A DNA stretch of 64,000 bases from JANQHO01 sp965218075 (GCA_965218075.1 CBDCJZ010000003.1:2189930-2253929), one strand, 5' to 3'. Shown: positions 25,660 to 35,480, numbered from the stretch's first letter. Program-made: numbers and translations. The notes: generated by a model not told the origin, from the sequence alone.

Positions 25660-27936
25660 TCAATTAGTAGGAGCTTTCTCGATAGACATAGATTCCTCTT
25701 CGTGCATTGCAGGGCTCATGTCATTTTTCACTAGGGTTAATTCATCAATAATATTTTTTGCTCCGGCATATTTATCAATGATGAAAAGGATATAGCGAAC
25801 ATCAACAGATATGGTGCGTTGTAATTCATCTTCAAAATATATATCACCACTCATAGCTTCCCAGTTGCCGTCAAAGGCACACCCTACTAACTGTCCCTTA
25901 CCATTGATTACGGGGCTACCTGAATTACCGCCCGTTATATCAGTATTGTGAACAAAGCAGATTGGCAGCTCCCCTTTTTCATTGGTATAAGTCCCAAAGT
26001 TGTTGTCTTTGATTAACTCGGTCAGACTGTCTGGAACAATAAATTCATCGTTATTGGGATCCTCTTTTTGCAATACTCCAGTTGCTGAGGTATAGTAGTC
26101 GTAAAACACTGCATCTTTGGGATAGTAACTACTAACCGTACCATAGGTTACTCGCATGGTGCCGTTAGCATCAGAGTAGTAAATTTTATCTGGATTCATT
26201 TTTCTGAGACCTGCAGTAAAAATTCGATATCCTTTTCTCATTTTATCATCTGTAGCCTGATAGTCATTATTATAGCTTAAGTAAAGGGCGTATAGTTGTG
26301 AACCTATCGTTACAGCCATATCCTTTTCCATATCACGTATGTTAGGGTCTTCCAAAAAATCATTAACCCTTTTTTCTGACACAAGAAACGATGTATTATA
26401 TACTTTATCGGCAAATTTATTAAAGTTACCTCTGTATTTTTTTGCCGCCTTTTGGAGAAACTTCGATTGTTGTTTTTCATCTATATTTTCATGATACAAA
26501 GCCATCAACTTAGCAAATAGCTCTTTATCCAAATCTTGATTGTAGTCTTTAAAATATTCTTTAGCGTTCTTCTTTAAAGTAGTTGCAATAGCTGTTGTCT
26601 TCTCTTTATATTCTTCTTTGATGATTTTTTTCTCTTCGCCATTTTTGGCTTTATCCAACTTTTGTTTCATCTCTTCTATTAGATCAAAGTAAGAACTCAT
26701 GGTTCTAGAAAGACGAAAAGCATATAAAGGTAACTCGGCTCCTAATAGCCCGGCTTCGAGAACGTATACATTACCTTTTACGTAATTGTCAGACTCTTGA
26801 TAGGCTTCTTTCAGTAAGTTAAGGGCTTTACCGTATTTGGCTGTACGTTGAGCACTAGCATTAGCCCATGTATGGAAGTCATCTTCTATTAGTAGTTTTT
26901 TGCTGTAAACATTATTGTTTTTCAATTGCTCGGTTTGTCCAATATAATATTTCCAGTAGTTGGAGGTACGTGCATATTTAGAGGCATACTGAATGCGAGT
27001 AGCTGGATTTTTATCCATATACTTACGCATAACGCTCAACTTAATTTCACGCACTTCCACTACTGAAGGGTTGTATTTTTCAATGGCTTGTTTTACACCG
27101 TAGCTGCTCAGGTAACGATCAGTACTTGCGGGATAACCGAAAACCATAGTAAAGTCACCCTCTTTTATGCCATCAAGCGAAATAGATAAATAATACTTGG
27201 GCACCATAGGGATGTTTTCTTTTGAGTATTCAGCAGGCATTCCATCCGGATCAGTATAAAGTCTAAAGAGAGAAAAATCCCCAGTATGACGGGGCCACAT
27301 CCAATTGTCAGTATCGCCGCCGAATTTACCTATAGAAGAAGGAGGTGTCCCTACCAGGCGAACATCGTTATAGGTTTCATAAACAAAGAGATAAAATTCA
27401 TTACCGTGAAAAAAGCTTTTAACATTGGCATCATAATGATTACCTGTGGTGGCTTCATCTAAAATGGTTTTGCTGATCTCCCCAATTTTGGCCTTACGCT
27501 TTTCTTCACTCATTTCATCGGTTAATTCTTCAGTAATTCTGTTGGTTACATCTTCTATGCGGACTAAAAAGCGGGCAAATAAATCCTCATTAGGTTTTTC
27601 TTCCGAATAGGATTTAGCCCAAAAACCATTACTCAAATAGTCATTTTCTACCGTAGAATAAGCTTGTATAGTGCTAAAACCACAATGATGGTTGGTTAAT
27701 ATAAGCCCATTGGGAGAAATAATTTCACCGGTGCAAAAACCACTAAAAGAAATGATAGCATCTTTAAGACTGGAATTGTTTACGGAATAAAGCTCTTCTG
27801 GGGTTAGCTGTAAACCATGGGCTTTCATGTCTTCATAGTTGCGATTCAACAGAAATGGCAACCACATTCCTTCATTTGCAAATACAGGTAATGTCGAAAT
27901 AAAGCCTAATGCAGATGCCAAAAATTTTTTCTTCAT
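25660..27936 (-). CDS. S46-family dipeptidyl-peptidase (DPP7-like)
   Basis: 758 residues from the ATG at 27936 (MKKKFLASALGF, a signal peptide); an upstream in-frame ATG at 27951 is less likely. The chymotrypsin-like catalytic histidine is in TNHHCGF and the serine in DITGGNSGSPV, with FGGDTDNWMWPRHTGDFS between. Family knowledge: S46 enzymes remove dipeptides from peptides in the periplasm of asaccharolytic Bacteroidota. The residue 18 after the serine decides specificity: Arg in DPP11 (Asp/Glu), Gly in DPP7 (hydrophobic). Here it is Gly (AFDGNWEAMSGD), pointing to DPP7. No neighbour in an operon; decayed DNA lies downstream. Confidence 0.95.
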   Translation of the reverse strand: MKKKFLASALGFISTLPVFANEGMWLPFLLNRNYEDMKAHGLQLTPEELYSVNNSSLKDAIISFSGFCTGEIISPNGLILTNHHCGFSTIQAYSTVENDYLSNGFWAKSYSEEKPNEDLFARFLVRIEDVTNRITEELTDEMSEEKRKAKIGEISKTILDEATTGNHYDANVKSFFHGNEFYLFVYETYNDVRLVGTPPSSIGKFGGDTDNWMWPRHTGDFSLFRLYTDPDGMPAEYSKENIPMVPKYYLSISLDGIKEGDFTMVFGYPASTDRYLSSYGVKQAIEKYNPSVVEVREIKLSVMRKYMDKNPATRIQYASKYARTSNYWKYYIGQTEQLKNNNVYSKKLLIEDDFHTWANASAQRTAKYGKALNLLKEAYQESDNYVKGNVYVLEAGLLGAELPLYAFRLSRTMSSYFDLIEEMKQKLDKAKNGEEKKIIKEEYKEKTTAIATTLKKNAKEYFKDYNQDLDKELFAKLMALYHENIDEKQQSKFLQKAAKKYRGNFNKFADKVYNTSFLVSEKRVNDFLEDPNIRDMEKDMAVTIGSQLYALYLSYNNDYQATDDKMRKGYRIFTAGLRKMNPDKIYYSDANGTMRVTYGTVSSYYPKDAVFYDYYTSATGVLQKEDPNNDEFIVPDSLTELIKDNNFGTYTNEKGELPICFVHNTDITGGNSGSPVINGKGQLVGCAFDGNWEAMSGDIYFEDELQRTISVDVRYILFIIDKYAGAKNIIDELTLVKNDMSPAMHEEESMSIEKAPTN

Positions 27937-28281
27937 AATTCTATTTAACATGAGTTCGATATAAAAAAGTTAAGGACTAATATAAAAAAAGGATAGAAAC
28001 TCAGTAAGTTAATGCACTGATCTTCAATTTATTTAACTAAAATTTCATCTGTGTTTATCCACTTTAAAGTTATCGAATTCTCTGTTTTATTGATAATTTC
28101 TTCCCAAATTTTGTTCCAAAATATCAAAAACATCTCTTTTGACAATAAAAAATGTACATACTCTGCTGAACATCCTGAACACAAGAGCTTGGCCAATTTT
28201 ACCAATCCTTAATTTCAGAATTGATAGGGGGCAAAAGAGCGTCAAAATTAAAAGTTTTCATGATAAAAATTTAGGATAAGC
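27937..28281. other. Intergenic region between S46 peptidase and PurF-like gene
   Basis: 345 nt, A-T rich. It must contain the S46 promoter on the minus strand, but no clear TAnnTTTG was found; no gene or remnant recognised. Confidence 0.45.
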
Positions 28282-30183
28282 TTACTGGTACGCTCTTACG
28301 TTTTTACCTTCATAGAAATTCATAAAAGCCCGATTGACCACTCTTTTTCCGCCCGGAGTAGGATAATTACCAGTAAAGTACCAATCACCCAAGTTATTGG
28401 GACAGGCAGCACGCAGACCTTCAATACTTTGGAACAAGATTTTTACTTCAGCTTTCATGTCTTTGGGAAGGAGGATTTTGGCAATGCAATCAGCGATTTG
28501 CTCAACAGAAAAAGGAACATAAATATCTTTCACAAAGTTTTGTATTTCGTCATCTGATAAATCTTGCTGGGCCTGACATTTTTCATAAACACTATCTATT
28601 ACATTGTCTAGCCCTGTTTCCGTAAGCAGCAAAATAGCAGCCTGAAAAGCGGCAAAATCACTAAGCTTGGCCATGTCAATGCCATAGCAATCCGGATACC
28701 GTATCTGCGGGGCAGAAGAAACCACGATAATCTTTTTAGGACCTAAACGATCTAGTATTTTTAATATACTTTGTTTTAAAGTAACTCCTCTAACAATGCT
28801 ATCGTCTACTATTACCAGGTTTTCTGTAGGTTTTACGGTGTTATATGTAATGTCATAAACGTGTGAAACTAGCTCATCTCGGTTATGCTCCTGAGTAATG
28901 AAGGTACGCATTTTAACATCTTTCCAGATAATTTTTTCTATACGAGGAGAAATAGAAAGGAGCTTTTCGAGTTTTTCTGGGTCCAGATTCCCTTCAAATT
29001 TCATGATTTTGTCGCGCTTCACCTTATTAAAATAATCTTCCATACCCTTTATCACACCGTAAAAAGAAATCTCGGCAGTGTTAGGGATAAAAGAAAAAAT
29101 CGTGTTCTTAAGGTCATAATCTACCTCATTTAATATAGACAGGCAAAGGGATTGCCCTAAACTTATGCGTTCGCGGTAAATGTCGGCATCATTGCCACGG
29201 GAAAAGTAAATCCGCTCAAAAGAACAGGCTTTATGCTCCAAAGGTTTCTCGATCTTTTCGAGGCTTAGGTGTCCGTTCTTTTTAATAATCAACGCGTGAC
29301 CGGGTGTAATTTCTCGAATATCTTCTGACGAAATATTAAAAGCAGTTTGAATTACCGGGCGTTCCGAAGCCACTACTACTACTTCGTCATCTTCGTAGTA
29401 ATAGCCAGGCCTAATGCCAGATGGATCACGTAAGACAAAGGCATCTCCATGTCCGAGAAGACCAGCTATGACATAACCCCCATCCCATTTTTTAACAGAT
29501 TCATGTAGTATTTTTTTAATGTCCAATTCTTTTGCTATTAGCTTGCTGATTTCTTTTTTCCGATAACCTTCTTTTTTTAACCTGTGGTACAATTTTTCAT
29601 TCTGTTTATCCAAAAAGTTCCCGATCTTTTCCAGGATGGTAACTGTGTCAGCTTTTTCCTTGGGATGCTGTCCTAAGTCCACCAACTGGTTAAAAAGATC
29701 ATCTACATTGGTCATGTTAAAATTACCGGCCAAAATAAGATTGCGGGTAACCCAATTATTCTGGCGTAAAAAGGGATGACATTGCTTCAAGAAGTTTCTG
29801 TCATAAGTGCCGTAACGCAGATGACCCAAATACAGTTCCCCTACAAAAGGCAGATTTTGCTTAAGCCATTCTGCATCCCGTAGACGATCGGGATGGTTTT
29901 TAGTCTCCCTTTCTATCCGTTCATTAACGTGCTTAAAAACTTCCTCAATGGCTTGCGTGTCATTAGAACGATAACGGCTGATGTAGCGGGTACCCGGAGA
30001 CATATCCATTTTGATACTAGCTAATCCGGCACCATCTTGTCCACGATTGTGCTGCTTTTCCATCAACAAATACATCTTGTTGATCCCATAGAGAGCGGTT
30101 CCGTATTTATTGCAATAATAGCCGAGCGATTTTTTCAGTCGAATCACGGCTATACCACATTCATGCTTGATGGAATCACTCAT
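28282..30183 (-). CDS. Amidophosphoribosyltransferase-like protein (long PurF paralogue)
   Basis: 633 residues, versus ~500 for ordinary PurF. The N-terminal Ntn glutaminase has Cys9 in HECGIAV, QHNRGQDGAG, GHLRYGTYD and the oxyanion-loop GNFNMTN. The C-terminal phosphoribosyltransferase has the PRPP loop VIVDDSIVRGVTLKQSI. The catalytic residues appear complete. Bacteroidota commonly carry this longer form beside a classical PurF; its separate role is not known to me. The maturation propeptide would be residues 1-8. It follows the ACMSD-like gene by 28 nt on the same strand, so the two probably share a transcript. Confidence 0.9.
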   Translation of the reverse strand: MSDSIKHECGIAVIRLKKSLGYYCNKYGTALYGINKMYLLMEKQHNRGQDGAGLASIKMDMSPGTRYISRYRSNDTQAIEEVFKHVNERIERETKNHPDRLRDAEWLKQNLPFVGELYLGHLRYGTYDRNFLKQCHPFLRQNNWVTRNLILAGNFNMTNVDDLFNQLVDLGQHPKEKADTVTILEKIGNFLDKQNEKLYHRLKKEGYRKKEISKLIAKELDIKKILHESVKKWDGGYVIAGLLGHGDAFVLRDPSGIRPGYYYEDDEVVVVASERPVIQTAFNISSEDIREITPGHALIIKKNGHLSLEKIEKPLEHKACSFERIYFSRGNDADIYRERISLGQSLCLSILNEVDYDLKNTIFSFIPNTAEISFYGVIKGMEDYFNKVKRDKIMKFEGNLDPEKLEKLLSISPRIEKIIWKDVKMRTFITQEHNRDELVSHVYDITYNTVKPTENLVIVDDSIVRGVTLKQSILKILDRLGPKKIIVVSSAPQIRYPDCYGIDMAKLSDFAAFQAAILLLTETGLDNVIDSVYEKCQAQQDLSDDEIQNFVKDIYVPFSVEQIADCIAKILLPKDMKAEVKILFQSIEGLRAACPNNLGDWYFTGNYPTPGGKRVVNRAFMNFYEGKNVRAYQ

Positions 30184-30211
30184 GTAAATAGTCTCTTAAT
30201 GAGGCTCAAAA

Positions 30212-31264
30212 TTAAGGCTTTTTGTGAACCCACTTGGCTTCAGTATGAACTTCGTCTATGGCAAAACGGCTTTTATCAATATTAAGCCATTCCAAAGCGG
30301 AATTGCAAAAAATATCTTCTACCATTTCTTCAGATAGGTCCATTTGGGTAATAAATTGACCTATTTTAGGATCTCCTAAAGGAAAGGGATAATCAGAACC
30401 AAGAGTTACCCTCCTAGAGCCCTGCATGTTGAGGATATATTGCAACATTTTAGGATCGTGGGTGATACAATCTACCCAAAAATCACCTATGTAGGCACGG
30501 GGATTTACATTATTATGAATAGCTACCAGATCGGGACGACAATTAAAACCGTGTTCTATTCTTCCGATAGTGGATAAAAATGAACCTCCACCATGGGAGA
30601 AACAGACTCTCAACTGAGGAAGTCTTTCAAACACTCCACCAAATATCATGGAGCAAGCTGCTCGTGAAACTTCAGCTGGCATTCCCACTAGCCAAGGTAG
30701 CCAGTATTTACTCATGCTTTCTATACCCATCATATTCCAGGGATGCACCATAACCGCCATTGTCAACTCTTCACAAGCTTGAAAAACCGGAAAGAATTCT
30801 GGTTCACTAAGGTTTTTATCGTTGATATTGGAGCCTATCTGAATCCCGACGAGACCTATTTCCTTGCATCGCTCCAACTCTTTAATGGCTTCTCCAGTAT
30901 CTTGCATGGGAACAGTTCCTAGTCCCAGGTAGTGCTTAGGGTAATTATTGCAGAGCACTGCAATATGATCATTTAGATACTCAGAAAGAGCCTTACAATT
31001 CTTGGGCTTGGCCCAGTAGCTAAACATAACTGGAATAGTAGATACTACTTGGATATGAGTGTCAAATTTTGCGTACTCAACAATACGTAGTTCGGGATCC
31101 CAGCAATTGGATTGTATTTTGCGGAAAAACTTGTCGCCTTGCATCATGTTGGCCGAGCCGTCACTGTGATGGATCAGATGAATAAAATCTTCATATCCAA
31201 GCTTATCTGCGAAGTTGGGAAGCTTTTCGGGCAGGATATGGGCATGGGTATCAATTTTAAGCAT
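30212..31264 (-). CDS. ACMSD-like amidohydrolase (aminocarboxymuconate-semialdehyde decarboxylase)
   Basis: 350 residues from the ATG at 31264; one codon earlier is also an ATG. It has an amidohydrolase TIM-barrel: the metal ligands DTHAHI at the N-terminus, a central HPWNMMG histidine, CFSHGGGS and the C-terminal aspartate in LGSDYPFPLG. Length and order match 2-amino-3-carboxymuconate 6-semialdehyde decarboxylase of the kynurenine/2-nitrobenzoate route, which diverts the intermediate away from quinolinate and NAD. No other kynurenine gene is in the window, so a related aromatic-acid decarboxylase remains possible. Probably cotranscribed with the PurF-like gene. Confidence 0.88.
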   Translation of the reverse strand: MLKIDTHAHILPEKLPNFADKLGYEDFIHLIHHSDGSANMMQGDKFFRKIQSNCWDPELRIVEYAKFDTHIQVVSTIPVMFSYWAKPKNCKALSEYLNDHIAVLCNNYPKHYLGLGTVPMQDTGEAIKELERCKEIGLVGIQIGSNINDKNLSEPEFFPVFQACEELTMAVMVHPWNMMGIESMSKYWLPWLVGMPAEVSRAACSMIFGGVFERLPQLRVCFSHGGGSFLSTIGRIEHGFNCRPDLVAIHNNVNPRAYIGDFWVDCITHDPKMLQYILNMQGSRRVTLGSDYPFPLGDPKIGQFITQMDLSEEMVEDIFCNSALEWLNIDKSRFAIDEVHTEAKWVHKKP

Positions 31265-31269
31265 CATGA

Positions 31270-31277
31270 CAAAGATA
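31270..31277 (-). promoter_or_regulatory. -7 element TATCTTTG at the ACMSD-like start
   Basis: Minus-strand TATCTTTG ends 2 nt before the first of two ATGs, so a transcript from it would be leaderless. No convincing -33 element. Confidence 0.4.
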
Positions 31278-31616
31278 GAAAATAATCTTTCAAGAAACTT
31301 AGCGAGCAGTTGACGATAATTTGAGTCAGGTTATTTCCCTTTCTTTACCTCGATTCTCAAGGATAAATTTATACCTAAACGGGATTCGGTTCTAAGGGCC
31401 TTTCATCAGGCTTGCTAGATGTGTATTGCCCTATTTTTTCATGTAAAGGTTAAGATGAACTCGATATATCAACTATTAAGAACAACCTATACAAATTCTT
31501 ATTTGATAAACTTTAGAAATAATCTCTTAAACCAGACATGACCCTAAAATTGTATTAAACTGAACCTTATCTTTCACAAATAACAGCCCATTTTACTGAA
31601 TTTTGCAATCCTGTGG
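31278..31616. other. Intergenic region between accA and ACMSD-like gene
   Basis: About 340 nt, no gene recognised. Confidence 0.45.
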
Positions 31617-32526
31617 CTAATTAACGTGTCTGGTTTTACATCTTTTTAGTTTAGTTAGATGTTTTAGAATTTCTTCTCTTACAGTGACGAAGGCCTCTTC
31701 TGGGTTATTGTGAGTCCCACCCAAGGGCTCTTTAATAATGCCGTCAATAAGCTTATTGCTGTACATATCTTTAGCGGTAAGCTTCAAAGCACTAGCGGGC
31801 TGTTCTTTATAATCCCGGCTATGCCATAGTATAGAAGAACAGCCCTCAGGGGAAATAACCGAGTACCAAGAGTTTTCCAACATTAAAACCTTATCGCCCA
31901 CACCTATGCCCAAAGCACCACCAGATGCGCCTTCTCCTATTATAATGCATATCACCGGAACTTTCAGCATAGGCATTTCGTACAGGTTACGTGCAATAGC
32001 TTCGCCCTGTCCCCGTTCTTCGGCCTCTTGATTAGGAGATGCTCCGGGAGTATCAATAAAGGTAACGATAGGTCTTTTAAATTTTTCTGCCATTTTCATT
32101 AGGCGCAGAGCTTTTCGATAACCTTCAGGGTTGGGCATCCCGAAATTGCGGCATTGGCGCATCTTAGTATTGATTCCCTTCTGTTGGCCTACAAACATAA
32201 TGGACTTTCCATTGACCATGCCCCAGCCACCTACCATAGCCTCATCATCTTTTACATTTCGATCACCATGCAATTCCAAAAATGTGCCATTGGTAATGGC
32301 ATTAATATATGACAAAGTGTAAGGGCGCCGAGGATGTCTTGAAAGCTGAACTCTTTATCCAAGGAGTGAGATTTTTCTGAATATCTTTTTTAGCTTCAAT
32401 CAGTTTCTTTTTTATTTCCCGGATGATTTTACTCATATCCACCCCAGTTTCTTTTTCTATGTCTTTCGTCTTTTGAAGTTGATTTCTCAACTCCTTTATA
32501 GGCTGTTCAAAGTCCAGATATTCCAT
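31617..32526 (-). pseudogene. accA: Acetyl-CoA carboxylase carboxyltransferase alpha (AccA), one-base frameshift
   Basis: The first frame (32526-32302) gives the normal AccA opening MEYLDFEQPIKELRNQL up to NLTPWIK. The rest, VQLSRHPRRPYTLSYI through ELHGDR, EAEERGQGEAIARNL, IGEGASGGALGIGVGD and VISPEGCSSILW, is in another frame to 31617. Removing the single A at 32352 joins them perfectly into a full-length protein of about 302 residues. No other damage is seen and all carboxyltransferase motifs are present. AccA is normally essential for malonyl-CoA and fatty acids, so this is either a sequence error, a very recent mutation, or a second copy exists elsewhere. Confidence 0.9.
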
Positions 32527-32603
32527 GACCCCATTTTTAGGAAACAGTCGTGCAAATTATAAATTTTCAGAAGAGAATATAGGACATGAACGTAAAAACG
32601 TAG

Positions 32604-32631
32604 TACCTAACCTAGATGCAGAAGTTAGGTA
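32604..32631 (-). terminator. Hairpin downstream of the LptF/LptG gene
   Basis: Perfect 8-bp inverted repeat TACCTAAC / GTTAGGTA with a 12-nt loop. On the minus strand TTTTT follows about 6 nt after the stem. It could end the upstream lptF/G transcript; weak as a classical terminator. Confidence 0.35.
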
Positions 32632-32797
32632 TATGTAAATAATACTCTTAATGATATGTACGATAATGGTCGGGAAAACTTTTTCGTATTAGAAGATTAA
32701 GCCTTGGCTACCTAAACTTTCCCATTTCCATCTTTTCAACAAAATATCTGCAAAAAGAAATTAAAATAATCCTTGGTTTAAGGTCAGCTTTTAACTA

Positions 32798-33880
32798 TTA
32801 TTTAGGGGCAATATAGTACAAATATATTGCGACGAGAGAAAAAATAATATTCGGAAGCCAGACTGCCAATAAAGGAGGAAAACTACCGACCTTAGAAAAA
32901 GTGGTAGATATTTGTATAAAGAAAATATAGGTAACACAAATTGCCAACCCAATAGCAATATTAAGCCCTAGTCCTCCTCTGGTTTTTTGGGAAGAAATAC
33001 TCACTCCGATCAATATCAAAATGTAAGTAGCAATTGGCCAGGAATTTCTCTTGTATTTTTCTATGAGATAAAAATTAATATTTTCCGAACCTCTCAATAT
33101 TTCAGTCTCAATAAATTCATTAAGCTCTAGGGTATTCATCATCTCTACAGTGAAAAGCCTAGGAACAATATCTTTAGCGTCAAAGTCAAAAATCGTATCT
33201 TTTTGTCTTCCGCTGGTAAGTGTTTCAATGCCTTCTGGACTCATTCTCCGAATGGAATAATTATCTAATACCCATTGGTTTTTTACGGTGTCTAACCTTA
33301 TGAAGTTTGATTTAAGTTTATAGGTAAGTCGATTTTTTTTGTCAAAAACCTCATAGGTGAAATGATAACCCGTCTTCCTTTTGGCGTTGTAGTTTTCAAA
33401 ATAGATAATATGCCCCGGCTTGATCTGACGGTGAATATTTTTAAACCGATCATCTTGTTTTCGATCAATATAGGTATGTTGAAAATCAAGTCTTTTAGCA
33501 TTGGTCTTGGGAATAACAAAATGACCAAGCCCGAGGCTGATTAGAACAATAATACTAGCTGAAATAAAATAGGGCCACATCATCCTTCTAAAGCTTACAC
33601 CACTGGTGAGTATAGCTACAATCTCTGTATTTCCCGTCATACGGGAAGTGAAAAAGATAGTAGCAATAAATACTATCATGGAGCTGAATAGGTTACCGTA
33701 AAACACTAGGAAATTGAAATAATAGTTCACTATTATTTCCTTAGTTGAAGCTCCTTTAGTTATAAAGTCTTCAATCTTTTCAGAAATATCAAATACGATG
33801 GCAATGGAAAGAATAAGTGTGATCATGATAAAGAAGGTTCCCAGAAATTTGCCAATGATATAGCGATCAATAATTTTCAC
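32798..33880 (-). CDS. LptF/LptG-family permease (YjgP/YjgQ)
   Basis: 360 residues with six membrane helices: three N-terminal (from IIDRYIIGKFLGTFFIMITL to about 110), a large periplasmic beta domain (about 130-270), and three C-terminal. Known role: LptF and LptG form the membrane part of the ABC exporter that extracts LPS and feeds the LptA bridge. The conserved opening DRYIIGKFLGTF favours LptF/G without deciding which. In many Bacteroidota this gene follows tgt. Here the tgt N-terminal remnant lies directly upstream on the same strand, consistent with the ancestral order. Confidence 0.92.
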   Translation of the reverse strand: MKIIDRYIIGKFLGTFFIMITLILSIAIVFDISEKIEDFITKGASTKEIIVNYYFNFLVFYGNLFSSMIVFIATIFFTSRMTGNTEIVAILTSGVSFRRMMWPYFISASIIVLISLGLGHFVIPKTNAKRLDFQHTYIDRKQDDRFKNIHRQIKPGHIIYFENYNAKRKTGYHFTYEVFDKKNRLTYKLKSNFIRLDTVKNQWVLDNYSIRRMSPEGIETLTSGRQKDTIFDFDAKDIVPRLFTVEMMNTLELNEFIETEILRGSENINFYLIEKYKRNSWPIATYILILIGVSISSQKTRGGLGLNIAIGLAICVTYIFFIQISTTFSKVGSFPPLLAVWLPNIIFSLVAIYLYYIAPK

Positions 33881-34004
33881 TACTTACAACTTTTTTAAAG
33901 CTTTTCAATCCTAACTGTTTTTCCACATGGCAAAATTGCCAGTTTTGATTTTTCTTGGACTTCTTTAAATCAGTCAAAGATAGATTGTGAAGGAAAGTAA
34001 CCTG
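33881..34004. other. Short decayed spacer
   Basis: Between the tgt N-terminal remnant and the permease gene; nothing recognised. Confidence 0.35.
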
Positions 34005-34160
34005 CTAGGTGTTGCCCAAAATTATCTGAGCTTTAACATCTTTCTTCAGTTCCCTTTGGTGTACGGCCTTCACCGAAGTTACCATTCCAACAGGCATAAA
34101 AATTGGGTGTGCAGTGATCAATGAATCAGGGTCATGGCTTCTCACTTTCAATTTCCAAAG
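34005..34160 (-). pseudogene. tgt: tRNA-guanine transglycosylase, N-terminal remnant
   Basis: Minus-strand sequence reads PIFMPVGMVTSVKAVHQREL and DVKAQIILGNT, the highly conserved N-terminus of Tgt, then a stop replaces the expected YHLYLRPG. The preceding segment is shortened. It lies just upstream of the permease gene, in the ancestral position and orientation. The remaining part of the enzyme is on the other strand to the right. Confidence 0.85.
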
Positions 34161-34439
34161 CCCCCAATGGGTTCCAGAAATAGTGGAACAGAAAAATGGA
34201 GACACCCTTCTACTTTTGGTCGTTACAAGTTTCTATCAAAGTCAATGGTGGCTCTGCATGGACTCAGCTAACTATTGTTTTATATCTTGATGCCATTAGT
34301 CATAATTGCAGACTACTGGAAATTTTATTGGTTAAGTTCCTCATGCGTGGACTTGCTTTTCCTAGTTTTAGCTCCTGAGGTTTAAGTTCATTAACATTAT
34401 TAGAAGTATGGCCCGCTTTGCTGTCTCAATACCTTGGGT

Positions 34440-34850
34440 TAATGCTTTCTTTTTCCCTTGGTAATTATTGTCCATGGTATTAGGCAGTTGTTTTTAGATG
34501 ACTATTATTGTGAGTTTGTTTTTCTGATAGTTTATCGCTTTTGTCAGTACTGCGGTCATTTCCAGTTACTAAAAAAGAAAGTTCTCCCTCAAATTCACAG
34601 CTTCATTGGTTACGCTATAGGTGGACTTTCAGTGGGTGAACCTCCAGAGAATTTATGTATGCCATGTGTGATCAGAGCTGCTCTTACTTTGCCTAACGAT
34701 GAGCCCCGTTACTTTAAGGAGTGGGCACTCTGGCCAATATTCTAGAGAATATGGCTTTAGGCATAGATATATGTTTGATTGTGTTATGTACCCGTATATG
34801 GATACAATAGTATGCTTTTTACTTCTGAAGAGATTATCGCAGAAGATTCA
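34440..34850 (+). pseudogene. tgt: tRNA-guanine transglycosylase, C-terminal remnant in opposite orientation
   Basis: The plus strand reads IGYAIGGLSVGEPPE at 34605-34650 and LPNDEPRYFKE. After a frameshift come GVGTLANILENMALGID and, after another, YNSMLFTSEEII near 34795-34830: the C-terminal half of Tgt with zinc-site side lost. It is inverted relative to the N-terminal piece, so an inversion split the gene. Queuosine insertion by this copy is impossible. Confidence 0.8.
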
Positions 34851-34889
34851 AAAAGAAAGCAGCTTACACAGATAATCGAAGGCTTCAAT

Positions 34890-35480
34890 TTAGGAATATA
34901 TCCCTTAAGAAGGCCTTTTATTAGAACCACTAAATCATCATGAGGATGGTTAAATCGGTATTTACATTCTTTGAGGTACAACAAGGAAATACTTCCCGTT
35001 GGTACCCTAGTATCTATGGAGTCTGCTTTGGACTTATCCTCCAGTATCTTTCAATACTGTTGATGTGGTTTCATTGGCTTCTTGGGAAACCTTTGTCGTG
35101 CTTCGTGCGGTAATGTTTGTAGCTGCTGGTGATCAGACCCTCATATCCATGGAACGAAGGTGCCTGACTATGTAACATTAATTAAAGATAGGGGCCTCGT
35201 ACACTATATACCCTCGTCTATCGTTAATTGAGATACTCAATATCATGACCTTCCCAGATGTATTAACACGATTGTCTTTGCGATGTCCATCAAAGTATTA
35301 TTGGTCAACCTCAATTTCTTCCTCAGGCAAGACTTCATCCCCTCAAGCTCTGAGAATTCTCTTGCGGATTTCTGTATAGCTACTTTTTAGCCGTATTTCT
35401 GTTCGTACCTACTACAGTAGCTGCCTTTGTTGCTGTTAACTTCAAGTGCAAATAACTCAGTTAACTGATACAGTATAAGT
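34890..35480 (-). mobile_element. Degraded IS1595-family (ISXO2-like) transposase
   Basis: Minus strand, in several frames: EEEIEVDQ and FDGHRKDNRVNTSGKVMI (about 35325-35245, the first catalytic Asp region), HYRTKHDKGF, NHINSIERYW (exactly 35070-35041) and LYLKECKYRFNHPHDDL (from 34984). These are landmarks of ISXO2-like DDE transposases in the right order. Stops and shifts make it inactive. Terminal repeats were not found. It abuts the inverted tgt piece and may have caused the rearrangement. Confidence 0.75.

Noticed and set aside
2447..31560. CATGACCC-AAAATTG similarity at 2445-2462 and 31537-31552 as IS ends
   Set aside because: Too short and imperfect, and no transposase lies between or beside the copies.
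34784..34984. 66-codon minus-strand ORF
   Set aside because: A chance chimera: transposase C-terminus read on into reverse-complemented tgt sequence.
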